Source: Bradyrhizobium manausense (GTDB lineage: Bacteria > Pseudomonadota > Alphaproteobacteria > Rhizobiales > Xanthobacteraceae). Taken from it: a DNA stretch of 60,831 nucleotides. Positions 34,535 through 43,378 of the stretch are shown here, in pieces (position 1 is the first letter of the stretch; each line of letters starts with the position of its first letter). The DNA lies in assembly GCF_018131105.1 (NCBI RefSeq), contig NZ_JAFCJI010000009.1, positions 1-60,831 on the forward strand, read 5' to 3'. The position numbers and the translations under genes were made by a program. The notes under the pieces were generated by a model, which did not search any database, was not told where the DNA came from, and saw only the letters and a program-made list of their open reading frames with translations.

Positions 34535-34843
34535 TCAGATCGGCATCTTCATGATGTCTTCGTACGCCGCGATCACACGGTCGCGGACCGAGACCAGCGT
34601 GGACACTGCAACATCGGTATCGGCGACCGCCGTCACCACGTCCATCACGTTGGCCTTGCCGTTGGCCATCGCCACGGTTTGCGCATCCGACTTGCGGCCG
34701 GATTCCATCACGCTGCCGACGGCGTCCTTCAGCAGCGAGGCAAAGGACTGCCCGCTCGCTTCGCTGCCCTTGCCGGCGCCGGTGCTTTCCAGCACGCGCG
34801 CAAGGTTGGCATAAGCATTGGCTGCGATTGTCGGTGTTGCCAT
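34535..34843 (-). CDS. fliE: Flagellar hook-basal body protein FliE
   Basis: FliE links the MS ring to the rod. The 102-residue product starts MATPTIAANAYANLARVLES and has the family's helical C-terminus with TAVADTDVAVSTLVSVRDRV and an ending EDIMKMPI. It is exported by the flagellar pathway, so no signal peptide is expected. It lies 16 bases after flgC in the flgB-flgC-fliE order. Confidence 0.95.
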   Translation of the reverse strand: MATPTIAANAYANLARVLESTGAGKGSEASGQSFASLLKDAVGSVMESGRKSDAQTVAMANGKANVMDVVTAVADTDVAVSTLVSVRDRVIAAYEDIMKMPI

Positions 34844-34859
34844 GGCCTAGATGTCCTGT

Positions 34860-35285
34860 TCAGCTCTTGAGGATGTCGAGCGTGCGCTGGATCATCCGGC
34901 GCGTCGCACTGATGATGTTGACATTGGCTTCGTAGGACCGCTGCGCATCGCGCATGTCGGTCATCTCGACCACGGAATTCACGTTCGGATATTTGACGTT
35001 GCCGCTCGCATCGGCCGCCGGATTGCTCGGCTCGTACTTGACGCGGAAATCGGATCGGTCGGGCTTGATCTTGCCGAGCGTGACGACCTGCGCATCGAGC
35101 GTCCGGTCGAGCGCCGAGGAGAACGTCGGCACCTTGCGCCGATAGGGATCGCCACCTGCGGTCGCCGCGGTCGAATCCGCATTCGCGATGTTTTCCGAGA
35201 TCACCCGCATGCGCCCGGCCTGCGCCCGCAACCCGGAGGTCGCGATCGCCATCGAACGGGCAAAGTCACTGCTGTCATTCGCCAT
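34860..35285 (-). CDS. flgC: Flagellar proximal rod protein FlgC
   Basis: The 141-residue rod protein has the N-terminal motif SMAIATSGLRAQAGRMRVIS and ENIANADST, and the C-terminal motif NVNSVVEMTDMRDAQRSYEA, both typical of axial flagellar proteins. It assembles beyond FliE. The start is 18 bases after the flgB stop, in one operon with flgB and fliE. Confidence 0.96.
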   Translation of the reverse strand: MANDSSDFARSMAIATSGLRAQAGRMRVISENIANADSTAATAGGDPYRRKVPTFSSALDRTLDAQVVTLGKIKPDRSDFRVKYEPSNPAADASGNVKYPNVNSVVEMTDMRDAQRSYEANVNIISATRRMIQRTLDILKS

Positions 35286-35303
35286 CGTCTGCGTCCCCTA
35301 GCT

Positions 35304-35705
35304 CTAGCCCTTGCCGATCGCGGTCTTCAGGAGATGCAGGCTCTTCGAATAGAGCGAGGTCACCGCCGCGTAATCCATCTGGTTGTTGGCAGACTTCATC
35401 ATCTGCTCTTCGAGATTGACGGAATTGCCCGCGGGGCGGGTCTCGAAACCCGCGTTCCTGTTGTCGAAGCTCGAGGCCGCACCTGACGCCGTCATGTGGG
35501 ACGCGCTGGTGACCGTCATGGCCAGGGTCCCCATCGAGCCCGTGGTGGCGCCGTTCTTGTCGAACTTCGGTTCGACCAGTTCGCGCGGCCGAAAATTGGG
35601 GGTGTCGGAATTGGAGACGTTTTCGGACAGGACGCGCTGGCGTTCCTGGTGCCACTGCATCTTGGTGCGAAGCGCCGACAGCACCGGAAGATCGTTGATG
35701 GACAT
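35304..35705 (-). CDS. flgB: Flagellar proximal rod protein FlgB
   Basis: The 133-residue rod protein starts MSINDLPVLSALRTKMQWHQ, followed by VLSENVSNSDTPNFRPRELV, the rod/hook signature. The C-terminal helix includes MDYAAVTSLYSKSLHLLKTA. It is the first gene of the minus-strand operon flgB-flgC-fliE-fliQ-fliR-flhB. The region upstream carries a full TTAA-N7-TTAA box (35774-35789) and a CGGCA-N5-TGCC palindrome (35752-35765). Confidence 0.96.
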   Translation of the reverse strand: MSINDLPVLSALRTKMQWHQERQRVLSENVSNSDTPNFRPRELVEPKFDKNGATTGSMGTLAMTVTSASHMTASGAASSFDNRNAGFETRPAGNSVNLEEQMMKSANNQMDYAAVTSLYSKSLHLLKTAIGKG

Positions 35706-35751
35706 CGTTGCGGCTCCTTCCGCCTCTTGCGGACCCTGCGGTCCGAAGCTA

Positions 35752-35789
35752 GGCAGAATTTGCCGCGTGTATGGTTAACAGGTGGTTAA
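35752..35789 (-). promoter_or_regulatory. flgB control region: CtrA-type box and flagellar palindrome
   Basis: On the minus strand, TTAACCACCTGTTAAC matches the CtrA consensus TTAA-N7-TTAAC exactly. Eight bases further towards flgB comes CGGCAAATTCTGCC, a copy of the palindrome found at 35947, 45261 and 52753. The flgB start is 47 bases away. CckA, the kinase of the CtrA pathway, is encoded 3.6 kb downstream. Confidence 0.7.
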
Positions 35790-36056
35790 GGCGCGGCGGA
35801 TGCGTGTTTCCGATTGAAACATGCAATGCTTGACCCGTGATTCTACGCATTCCAAAAGCCGCATTAACCCAACCGCTTGGCGGTGCGCGCACAGGCCAAG
35901 AAGTCGTTTTGGATCGGGCGATTCATAGGTTATTAAGAGTTGGGGACGGCAAAACTTGCCGCGGGACGTTAAGAAATCGCAGTTTTGGGGCATCGCACGC
36001 CGGTGGTCGGCATCCGACCATAGGAACGACAGAAGCGCCATTTACCGGGGACAGGT
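35790..36056 (+). promoter_or_regulatory. fliO upstream region with palindrome CGGCAAAACTTGCCG
   Basis: Between the flgB control box and fliO there is no gene. The perfect 15-base palindrome CGGCAAAACTTGCCG lies at 35947-35961, with TTAA half-sites close by at about 35935 and 35970. An AAGTCG / TTGGC-rich stretch precedes it. The ribosome site GGGGACAGGT directly precedes the fliO ATG. I place the fliO-fliP promoter around the palindrome. Confidence 0.5.
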
Positions 36057-37034
36057 ATGAACGGTAGCCCTATCACCTTCATCGTCGCGTTCATCGTCGT
36101 TCTGGCGTTGATCGGCGTCGCGGCGTGGCTGGTCCGCCGATTCGCGAATACCCGGCTCGGCGCCAACACCCAGCGCGGCAGGATGCCCCGGCTCGCCGTG
36201 ATCGACGCGGCCGCGGTGGATGGCCGCCGGCGCCTGGTGCTGGTCCGCCGTGACAATGTCGAACATCTCCTGATGATCGGCGGCCCCACCGACATCGTCG
36301 TCGAACCGAACATCGTGCGCGCCGCCGCCGGCCGCGACCAGATTCCGCAGCGACCCAGCGCCGCCGAGCCGCCGCGCCTCGCCCCGATGCCCGACGCCGG
36401 CAGCTGGGCCGACGAGGCGCCGCGCCCCGAGGTGCTCGACCATCCCGACGCGCAAATGCCGGAGCCGCCGCCGCGGCCCAATCGTCCCTCTTTCGCCGAC
36501 GACGTCCGCCGGCCCACACCCGCTCTGGTCGAGCGCCGCGGCGAGCCGCAACTCGGCGGCTTCTCGCCCGAGCCGATGCCGCCGCGTCTCGAGCGTGAGC
36601 CCCGTCCCGAGCCGATGCCGCCGCGCGTGGCCCGCAGCGAGCCGCCGCTGATGCCGCGCCCGCCGCGTCAAAGCGAGCCGCCGAAGATGCCGCCGATCCG
36701 CGCCGAGCGTGCAGCCGCGCCGCCGCCCCCTCCGCCGGTCCCGCAGGCGCCACCCGTTCCGCCGCCGGCCCCAGCTGCTGCCGCGCCGTCGAGTGCCGAG
36801 CAAAATCTCGCCGAGATGGCCCAGCGCCTCGAGGCGGCGCTGCGCCGTCCGGCCGGCGACACCGTCGCCCCGCCGGTCGCGCCGGATGCGCCCGTGGCCC
36901 CACCGCGCGCCGCACGCGCCGAGCCTCCGCCCCCTCCGGCGCCGGCGGCCAAGCCGGCTGCGGAGAAGACCAGCTTTGAAAATCTCGAAGACGAGATGGC
37001 CTCCCTGCTCGGCCGTCCGAAGCCGTCTTCGTGA
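36057..37034 (+). CDS. fliO: FliO-type flagellar export protein with long proline-rich tail (325 aa)
   Basis: FliO helps FliP assemble in the export gate. Residues about 7-27 form one membrane helix (ITFIVAFIVVLALIGVAAWL), followed by the small FliO domain (about 28-90; RMPRLAVIDAAAVDGRRRLV, LLMIGGPTDIVVEPN). The remaining 230 residues are an Arg/Pro/Ala/Glu-rich disordered tail with PPPPPPVPQAPPVPPPAPAA and a short conserved-looking end (ENLEDEMASLLGRPK). Typical FliO is 90-150 residues, so the tail is a large addition. FliP follows with a four-base overlap, as expected. Assignment rests on the N-terminal pattern and position. Confidence 0.85.
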   Translation: MNGSPITFIVAFIVVLALIGVAAWLVRRFANTRLGANTQRGRMPRLAVIDAAAVDGRRRLVLVRRDNVEHLLMIGGPTDIVVEPNIVRAAAGRDQIPQRPSAAEPPRLAPMPDAGSWADEAPRPEVLDHPDAQMPEPPPRPNRPSFADDVRRPTPALVERRGEPQLGGFSPEPMPPRLEREPRPEPMPPRVARSEPPLMPRPPRQSEPPKMPPIRAERAAAPPPPPPVPQAPPVPPPAPAAAAPSSAEQNLAEMAQRLEAALRRPAGDTVAPPVAPDAPVAPPRAARAEPPPPPAPAAKPAAEKTSFENLEDEMASLLGRPKPSS

Positions 37035-37792
37035 GGCTGCCGTCCTTCCCGCGTAGAGTATTCTTTTTTTCTGTCCTGATCGCCGCGGCCTCGGTCGCGT
37101 TGCCTGCGCATGCGCAGGACATCAGCATCAATCTCGGTGGCGGCGGCGCTGGCGGCGGTGGCGTCACCGAGCGCGCGATCCAGCTGATCGCGCTGCTCAC
37201 GGTGCTATCGATCGCGCCGTCGATCCTGATCATGATGACGTCGTTCACACGCATCGTGGTCGTGCTGTCGCTGCTGCGCACCGCGATGGGCACGGCGACC
37301 GCCCCGCCCAACTCGGTGATCCTGGCGCTGGCGATGTTCCTCACATTCTTCGTGATGGGGCCGGTGCTGCAAAAGTCCTACGACGACGGCATCCGCCCGC
37401 TCGTCGCCAACCAGATCAGCGTCGAGGACGCGCTCCAGCGCGCCTCCGTCCCCTTGCGCGGTTTCATGCAGAAGAACGTGCGCGAGAAGGACCTGAAGCT
37501 GTTTCTGGATCTCTCCGGGGAACCGCCGCCGGCGACGCCCGACGAACTCGCGCTGCGCATCCTCGTCCCCGCCTTCATGATCTCCGAACTCAAGCGCGCC
37601 TTCGAGATCGGCTTCCTGCTGTTCCTCCCCTTCCTGATCATCGACCTCGTCGTTGCCTCGGTGCTGATGTCGATGGGCATGATGATGCTGCCGCCCGCGA
37701 CGATCTCGCTGCCGTTCAAGCTGATCTTTTTCGTGCTGGTCGACGGCTGGTCACTCGTGGCGGGAAGCCTGGTGCAGAGCTACGGGGGATAG
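37031..37792 (+). CDS. fliP: Flagellar export gate protein FliP
   Basis: The GTG at 37031 overlaps the fliO stop. A cleavable signal peptide (to PAHA-QDIS near residue 28) is followed by a glycine-rich stretch and the classic FliP motifs SFTRIVVVLSLLRTAMGTAT, PPNSVILALAMFLTFFVMGP and, near the end, LVDGWSLVAGSLVQSYGG. Four membrane segments fit the pentameric FliP gate core. The length (253) matches the family. It is co-transcribed with fliO and followed by a palindromic repeat. Confidence 0.96.
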   Translation: MRLPSFPRRVFFFSVLIAAASVALPAHAQDISINLGGGGAGGGGVTERAIQLIALLTVLSIAPSILIMMTSFTRIVVVLSLLRTAMGTATAPPNSVILALAMFLTFFVMGPVLQKSYDDGIRPLVANQISVEDALQRASVPLRGFMQKNVREKDLKLFLDLSGEPPPATPDELALRILVPAFMISELKRAFEIGFLLFLPFLIIDLVVASVLMSMGMMMLPPATISLPFKLIFFVLVDGWSLVAGSLVQSYGG

Positions 37793-37811
37793 CGGCCCCT
37801 GCCCTCTCCCC

Positions 37812-37890
37812 GTCTTTGCGAGGAGCCCTTGCGACGAAGCAATCCCCTCCGCGGAAAGATTCTGGATTGCTTCGCTGCGCTCGCAATGAC
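37812..37890. repeat. Dispersed palindromic repeat, copy 6
   Basis: The same palindrome family with a damaged left arm (GTCTTTGCGAGGAGCCCTTG) and an intact right arm ending CTCGCAATGAC. It begins 20 bases after the fliP stop, between convergent genes. Confidence 0.82.
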
Positions 37891-37947
37891 GGAGAACGAG
37901 GCCAGCGCTCGGGCCGCGCCTTGCGCGGAGCGGAGGCCCGTTGGCCC

Positions 37948-38184
37948 CTACCCCGTCACATCATATTGCTTGCTGAGGTGATCTCCGATCTGCACCAGCA
38001 TGGCAACGCTTTCAGGGAAGCCGGGCTTGGCGCGCGTCTCCTGGTCCGCATCGGCCCGGAACTCCCAGCTGTCACCGTCGCGAACGATCGAGATGGCGAG
38101 GCCATCAGGTCCGTCGGCATGGGCCTTCAACTCGGCCCGCGCCATGGCGATGAGTTCGGCTTCGGTCTTGGCAGGCTTGCTCAT
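37948..38184 (-). CDS. Small conserved-type protein of unknown function (78 aa)
   Basis: The product starts MSKPAKTEAELIAMARAELK and continues with a mixed alpha-beta pattern (GLAISIVRDGDSWEFRAD) and a C-terminal helix ending LSKQYDVTG. It is soluble, with no signal peptide. Similar small proteins occur widely in Bradyrhizobium, to my knowledge, without known function. It lies 78 bases beyond the end... of the large periplasmic protein gene in transcription order and may share its transcript. Codon use is resident-like. Confidence 0.7.
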   Translation of the reverse strand: MSKPAKTEAELIAMARAELKAHADGPDGLAISIVRDGDSWEFRADADQETRAKPGFPESVAMLVQIGDHLSKQYDVTG

Positions 38185-38262
38185 ATCAGCGCTCTCCGGG
38201 CATGAGGCTGCACAGTGCCGTCTCGCCCGGCACCTGTCGAGAGGCCAGAAGTAGCAGGATTC

Positions 38263-41200
38263 CTATCGCGTCATCTTGATCTGCCGCACGACGGGGATCG
38301 TGGGCAGCGAGCCGGTGTGCTCGGTCTCGTCCTTGGCCTGCGGCGAGGCCGGGGCGCGCGCTGTGGCGTCGGGGAAGCGCTGCTTCATCTCGCGAAGGAA
38401 GCCGTCGAGCGTGTCGACGCTTGCAGCGAGCTTAGCGATTTCGGCGAATTCAGCGCTGGAGGAGGCTGCCGGCTTGCTGGCGATGTCGAAGGCGAGCCGG
38501 TCGGCGCTCTCGCTCATCAGGGGCGCGTATTTCTCGCGGAAGCGCGACAGCCCGATCGAGTCGTCGGCGAGAGCATAGCCGACGGCGGCGCGGATGATGT
38601 CGCTCTTCTCCACCGCATTGAGCGGCTTGAAGTCGCGGAAGCGCTCGCCGTAATAGAGTTCGATCTGCTCGGCGGACTCGCGCCAGCGCCGCGCGGCCCA
38701 GAAGATATCAGATCGCAGCCTCAGCACCTCGCGCCCCGAGACGTTGGAGACGATATCGAGTGCGAGGTCATGGCGGCCGACGTCGCTCTGCGCGCGCGCC
38801 TCGAGCAGCAGGCGCTGTTGCCGCAGCTCGCCAGAGAGGTCGCTGATGCGGCTCGCCCGCAGCGCCGTGATCGCCATGTCGGGCTTGCGATTGGCAAGGT
38901 AGATCATGGCAAGACGCGCGGCGACTTGCGCGCGCGCCGCGCCTTCGAGGCGATGGTCGACCTGGTATTGCAGGAGCTCCGCGGCCTGATCGAGCAGGTC
39001 GATCGAGGCGAGGCGATCGGCCAGACGGCGGATCAGCTCGTCACCACGGCGGCCGATCGGCGTCAGCTCGCGAAACTCGTAGAACATCCCGAGGGCCTCG
39101 ACCGGCGGCAGTTCGTCGCCCTTGGGGCCCAGGAAGATTTGCGTGAACAGATCCGACGCCAGATCCTGCGCCTGGCGCGAGGCTTCCGCGTTCGGCTGCA
39201 GCCTGGTCGCGGTGCGTGCCGCGGTGAGCGCGTCGCGATAGCGCCCGTTCTCGGAATAAAGCTGCGACAGCATCTGCAGTGTCTTGACCTCGATCGCGTC
39301 GCCGCGCCAGGTCATCGACAGCGTTTCGAGCTCGCGCAGCGCGTCTTCCTTGCTGATCTCGTCGCGCTTCTGCCGCAGCGCGACCTCGAGCTGCTTGGCT
39401 TCGGCGGCCGCGGGCCGGTCGTTCGAGGCGACCGCGAACTTGTAGTCGTCGAGCGCGTCCTTGTCGTGACCGAGTGCCTCGGCGAGCCTGCCGCGCAGCA
39501 CGGCAAAGCCGGGCGCGGCCTCCGCCGACACGCCGACCACCTCGATCTCGCCGCGGCGCTTGGAGGCGCCGGCATAGTCCTTGACCTCGAGCGAGGCACG
39601 CATCGCATCCATCGTCACGATACGCTGGATGTCCAGCGGCAGCGAGGCGATCGCGAATTCGACGTTCTTGAATTTCTCGCGGGCGTCCGCCCATTTGCCC
39701 TGGCGCGCATAGGCGAGCGCCTTCCAGAGCTGGGAATCGTGACTGTTGCCGATCACGGGATTGGCGAGATCCTTCAGGCCCTGTGCCGGCCGGCCGATCA
39801 GGATGCTCGCGATCGCGTGGATGATCAATGCGCTGCTCTCCTCCTTGTTGAGGGGATCGGTCAGCATCACATCGGTCACGGACTTGGCTTCGTAATACAT
39901 CGCGCGCGACATGTAGAACTGGGCGAGGTCGAGCCGCGGGAGCGAGCGCTGCGCCGGCTCGACAGCCGAGATCGCCGTGATCAACTCGCTCTGGCGCGTC
40001 CAGAAATCTTCCGACTGGCCCTTGCGCCAGCCCTCGGGATTGAAGACCGGCCGCACCGCAGTCGGTGCGCGTTCGGCCGAGACGTCGACCGGCGACAGCG
40101 TCAGGCCGCCCTTCTTGCCGAGAATGATCTTGTCGGATCCGACCTCGACGCCGACCTCGTCGGAGTTGGGCCGGATCGCGATGCCATGGGCGGATTCCAG
40201 CAGCGAGAGATCGACCAGATCCTGCCGCTTGATGAAGCCGCGAACCGGCCGCTTTGCGGTGACGACGTAGAGCATGTCGCCGGCATCGGGATCGATGAAC
40301 TTGTGCAGCAAGCCCGGATTGGCGAAGGGGATGGCGATGTTGGCGAGCGCGGGATCGGTGATGTTGCGCGACATCATCAGCGGCAGCGGCGTCGCCTGGA
40401 TCTTGTCGGCGAGCGTCAGCAGCCAGTTGGTCTCCTTCCCGACCTCCTCGCTGGTCAGCGAATAGACCAGCGGACGGGTGAGGCGGATGCGCACCGCCTG
40501 CCCCTTGTCGAGCGGCATGCGGCTGACGTCGCCGATCATCGCGCCACCCCGGGTGCGGATCGATTCGAGATCGATCGGCTTCGGCGAGTCGAACACGAGC
40601 CACACCGTGTCGCCACGGCGGAATGCTGCGGCCGGCGTTGCGACAGACAGCGGGAACGTCACGCGCAGACCGTCGCTGTCGCGCCGTGCGTCGACGCTGG
40701 CGACGGGAGGCGCGGGCGCGGCTTGCGCTTCCGCCGGTGCAGCTTTGGCAGGCGCAGGCTTGGCCTCGACCTTCGCGGCATCTTTTGGTGCGTCCTTGAC
40801 CGGCTCCTTGGCCGCTTCCTCCTTGGGCGCTTCGGCAACCGCGGGCTCCGCCGGCTTGACGGGCACGACCGCCGCTTCCTTCGCGGGCGCCGCGGGCATC
40901 GCAGTTTCCTTGGATGCCTCCGCGGCGGGCGGAGCCACGGTCATGGGCTCCGCAGCCGCTGGTGCCGGCTTCGGTGCCTCGACGAGTGGCATCGCGGCGG
41001 GAGCTTCCGGCTTGACCTCCGACTTCACCTCGGGCTTGACGTCGATTTTGGCTTCGCGCGCGATCACCTCCGAGGTCGGCGGCGTGATCTCGCTATGGGC
41101 GTCCTTCGGCTTCGCGACCGCCGGCTTCTCTGCGGCACGCGCCGGTCCGTGAGCACCGGCTTCGGCCTTCGCGATCGCAGCTTCAGCCGTCGTGGCAGTC

Positions 41201-42066
41201 TTGCCCTTGTCAGGCTGGAAAGCGATGTCGACGACATAGTTCTTGTCGTCGCGGAAGGAGTGCACGTCGGAATCGCCGATCAGCGCAATCTCAACGCTGG
41301 TCTGGTCGATGTCGGCCTTCTGCTTGATCGAGGCAACGTTCGGAGGCGCTGCGACGACGGCATCGGCGAGGTCGAAGTTGAGATTGGCGTTGAAGGCGAG
41401 CGTCAACTTCTGCTCGTTGAGCACCGAGGAAACGCCGACGCCATCGGGCATCTCGAACACAAAGCGCACGAAGGTCGGCTGCACCGAGGCGCGTACGCGG
41501 ATCGGCGGGCGCTTCTTGGTTTCCGCCGCGGCGCGCTGAGCGCGTAGCGCGCGCTCGGCAGCACGGGCGCGCTCGGCGAGTTCCTTGACCACTTCCTGAG
41601 GCAGGCTCGGCGGCGGCCCTTTCCAGCCTTCCGGCATCAAATCAACGAAGGTGCGCTCGCCGGCATTCATGGTGTTGACGGTGACGCGCCGCGCCAGCGA
41701 CAGCCGGATCGCGCTGCCGTCGGGATCGCGACGCGCGGAGTTGACGTAATCGGGCGCGCCTTCCGGCACGCGGTCGACGGGAACGTCGACCGGGCGGTCG
41801 AAACGAATGATGAGGATGGAGCCGGCGGTCGTCACCTCGGACGGGACGTCCTCGCCGAGCTTGATGACAAGACGGGCAAAGCCGCCGCCGGCCGAGAAGG
41901 TCGCCTCGCCCCGGACCGCATCCGCGGCGCGAGCATCAGCATTGAGGCCGATCAGCAGGCAGGCTGCCAGCACAGGCGCCTTTCGGACATGACGCGACAG
42001 CCCCAGCGCCAGGGCGCGGGCTCGCGACACAAATCCAGCGGCAGCCTCTCGCGCCATTCGCGGCAT
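38263..42066 (-). CDS. Large periplasmic AMIN-like / TPR-like protein of the flagellar cluster (1267 aa)
   Basis: An N-terminal hydrophobic segment (VRKAPVLAACLLIGLNADAR, then ADAVRGEATF) looks like a signal sequence. Three beta-rich AMIN-like stretches follow (about residues 45-140, 175-285 and 470-560 from this start), the first two split from the third by a 180-residue Lys/Glu/Pro/Ala low-complexity zone (KPEVKSEVKPEAPAAMPLVE type). The C-terminal half (about 700-1250) is helical and repeat-like, TPR style (FYMSRAMYYEAKSVTDVMLT, LWKALAYARQGKWADAREKF, MLSQLYSENGRYRDALTAAR). It lies beside a MotE-like gene, in the place where rhizobia keep motor genes such as motC, but I see no MotC homology. 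The ATG at 42066 has GGAAG upstream; a TTG at 42135 is the longest alternative. Confidence 0.75.
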   Translation of the reverse strand: MPRMAREAAAGFVSRARALALGLSRHVRKAPVLAACLLIGLNADARAADAVRGEATFSAGGGFARLVIKLGEDVPSEVTTAGSILIIRFDRPVDVPVDRVPEGAPDYVNSARRDPDGSAIRLSLARRVTVNTMNAGERTFVDLMPEGWKGPPPSLPQEVVKELAERARAAERALRAQRAAAETKKRPPIRVRASVQPTFVRFVFEMPDGVGVSSVLNEQKLTLAFNANLNFDLADAVVAAPPNVASIKQKADIDQTSVEIALIGDSDVHSFRDDKNYVVDIAFQPDKGKTATTAEAAIAKAEAGAHGPARAAEKPAVAKPKDAHSEITPPTSEVIAREAKIDVKPEVKSEVKPEAPAAMPLVEAPKPAPAAAEPMTVAPPAAEASKETAMPAAPAKEAAVVPVKPAEPAVAEAPKEEAAKEPVKDAPKDAAKVEAKPAPAKAAPAEAQAAPAPPVASVDARRDSDGLRVTFPLSVATPAAAFRRGDTVWLVFDSPKPIDLESIRTRGGAMIGDVSRMPLDKGQAVRIRLTRPLVYSLTSEEVGKETNWLLTLADKIQATPLPLMMSRNITDPALANIAIPFANPGLLHKFIDPDAGDMLYVVTAKRPVRGFIKRQDLVDLSLLESAHGIAIRPNSDEVGVEVGSDKIILGKKGGLTLSPVDVSAERAPTAVRPVFNPEGWRKGQSEDFWTRQSELITAISAVEPAQRSLPRLDLAQFYMSRAMYYEAKSVTDVMLTDPLNKEESSALIIHAIASILIGRPAQGLKDLANPVIGNSHDSQLWKALAYARQGKWADAREKFKNVEFAIASLPLDIQRIVTMDAMRASLEVKDYAGASKRRGEIEVVGVSAEAAPGFAVLRGRLAEALGHDKDALDDYKFAVASNDRPAAAEAKQLEVALRQKRDEISKEDALRELETLSMTWRGDAIEVKTLQMLSQLYSENGRYRDALTAARTATRLQPNAEASRQAQDLASDLFTQIFLGPKGDELPPVEALGMFYEFRELTPIGRRGDELIRRLADRLASIDLLDQAAELLQYQVDHRLEGAARAQVAARLAMIYLANRKPDMAITALRASRISDLSGELRQQRLLLEARAQSDVGRHDLALDIVSNVSGREVLRLRSDIFWAARRWRESAEQIELYYGERFRDFKPLNAVEKSDIIRAAVGYALADDSIGLSRFREKYAPLMSESADRLAFDIASKPAASSSAEFAEIAKLAASVDTLDGFLREMKQRFPDATARAPASPQAKDETEHTGSLPTIPVVRQIKMTR

Positions 42067-42160
42067 TTCTTCCGGTTCGACGGGTCCACGCCGGCACTGA
42101 TGCCGGCCCATGCCTTCGAATGTAGGTTTTGCCAATTAAGGACTTCTTAAGTATGAGCTC

Positions 42161-42922
42161 TCAATTCGGCTTTTGCGTCGGCTTGCCGTCGATCTTGGGG
42201 AGATCGCCGGCGGAGGCGGACTGATCCCCGCCCCCATTGGCCCGGCGCGCCATCTCGACGGTCAGGCGCTCGGCAGCTTCCGACGACATCAGTCCCAGGA
42301 TGTCGGACATCTTTCGCGGAGCGATCGCCGAGGCGATCTCGATCAGCACGCTCATCTCCAGCCGGTCGAACACCCGTGCGGCGTCCTTTGGCTTCATGCC
42401 TTCATACATCGTCACAAGGCCCTTCAAGCGCTGGGCTTCGGCGGCCTTCTGCTCGGCCTGGGTCGCGGTGATGCGGGATTCCACCGCCTTCATCTCCTCG
42501 ACCTTGCCTTCGATCCGTTTCTCCGCCGACTTGAGCAGGCTCTCGCGGATGTCGATCTCGCGCTGACGTGCCTCGATCTCCTGGCGGCGCGCCTGCAAGC
42601 GTTCCAGGATCGCGCGCTCCGACGCCGAAACCTGCGGCTGGGTCTCGTCCATCTTCACCGGCGTGCCCTCGAGCTTGGTTTCGGGCGCGGCCGGCTTCGG
42701 CGCTTCCTTCGGCTCGCCATGCGTCGAGCCGGTGATGTCAGGGTCGTCCCGCCCTGTCGGGAAGTTCAGGTTCTCCTGTGCCCACGACTTCTTCAGCGTA
42801 TTCGGCTGGTAGTCGAAGACATAGCCGCCATTGAGCACGAGCCCCGCCACTTTCAACGTGGCGAGGCCTGCGACCGCAACGAGAACGACCGGAATGACGC
42901 GGATGTTACGAAAGGACTTCAT
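42161..42922 (-). CDS. motE: MotE-like flagellar protein (253 aa)
   Basis: The N-terminus has one membrane helix or signal (NIRVIPVVLVAVAGLATLKV), then a Pro/Glu linker, a long coiled coil (about residues 95-165; ILERLQARRQEIEARQREID) and a C-terminal segment LVTMYEGMKPKDAARVFDRL plus MSDILGLMSSEAAERLTVEM, the pattern of the MgtE-N/FliG-N-like domain seen in MotE. In Sinorhizobium MotE is a periplasmic chaperone for the motor protein MotC. No motA, motB or motC is in this window. It lies ten bases after the DUF6468 gene and is followed 95 bases later by the large periplasmic protein, so a functional pair is plausible. Confidence 0.82.
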   Translation of the reverse strand: MKSFRNIRVIPVVLVAVAGLATLKVAGLVLNGGYVFDYQPNTLKKSWAQENLNFPTGRDDPDITGSTHGEPKEAPKPAAPETKLEGTPVKMDETQPQVSASERAILERLQARRQEIEARQREIDIRESLLKSAEKRIEGKVEEMKAVESRITATQAEQKAAEAQRLKGLVTMYEGMKPKDAARVFDRLEMSVLIEIASAIAPRKMSDILGLMSSEAAERLTVEMARRANGGGDQSASAGDLPKIDGKPTQKPN

Positions 42923-42931
42923 ACCCTGACT

Positions 42932-43378
42932 TTATGCGGCGAGACCGTTGGACCTTCGGCGCTCGGAAAAGGCTTCGGCGGCGGCGGCCACCGCCTTTGC
43001 GGGCGACGGCTTGGCGACGGGAGCCGTGGCCGCTTCCGGATTCGTTACCGGACGCGCCGCGACCGCTATCTTGGAGAGGCGGCGCACCACGTTGTCGGCT
43101 TCGCCAAGCTGCTTGTAGAGCTGGTCGGACATCTGCGTCGCGGCGGCAAGCTGGTTGCCGAGATTCTCGTTGACGTCGCGCACCGCGAGCTTCAACCCGC
43201 CGATCGCGCGCTCGGCGATCTCGGTCGCGGTGATCAGTTCGCCGATCACGGCCTTCAGCGAATGCTCGTCGGCCTTCAGCCGCGTCAGCCGCTTGTTGAG
43301 CAGCATGCAATAACCGATCGTGAGCATCAGCAGGATAGCCACAAGCGTCTCGATCGCCATTCCCAGGGAGTGGTTCAT
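42932..43378 (-). CDS. DUF6468-type flagellar-cluster membrane protein (148 aa)
   Basis: The ATG at 43378 overlaps the fliM stop (ATGA) and has GGAGG just upstream. An N-terminal membrane helix (LGMAIETLVAILLMLTIGYC) is followed by a helical, coiled-coil-like region (LKADEHSLKAVIGELITATE, AATQMSDQLYKQLGEADNVV) and an Ala/Pro/Lys-rich tail. This pattern is what I know as DUF6468, found beside fliM and motE in alphaproteobacterial flagellar operons. It probably sits in the inner membrane near the switch or motor; its actual role is unknown. Confidence 0.8.
   Translation of the reverse strand: MNHSLGMAIETLVAILLMLTIGYCMLLNKRLTRLKADEHSLKAVIGELITATEIAERAIGGLKLAVRDVNENLGNQLAAATQMSDQLYKQLGEADNVVRRLSKIAVAARPVTNPEAATAPVAKPSPAKAVAAAAEAFSERRRSNGLAA

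Noticed and set aside
38215..41547. Plus-strand open frame of 1110 codons
   Set aside because: It is the shadow of the large periplasmic-protein gene. The translation has Leu/Arg/Asp/Val/Gly-rich low complexity with no signal peptide or family motif, while the minus strand has a signal peptide and repeats.
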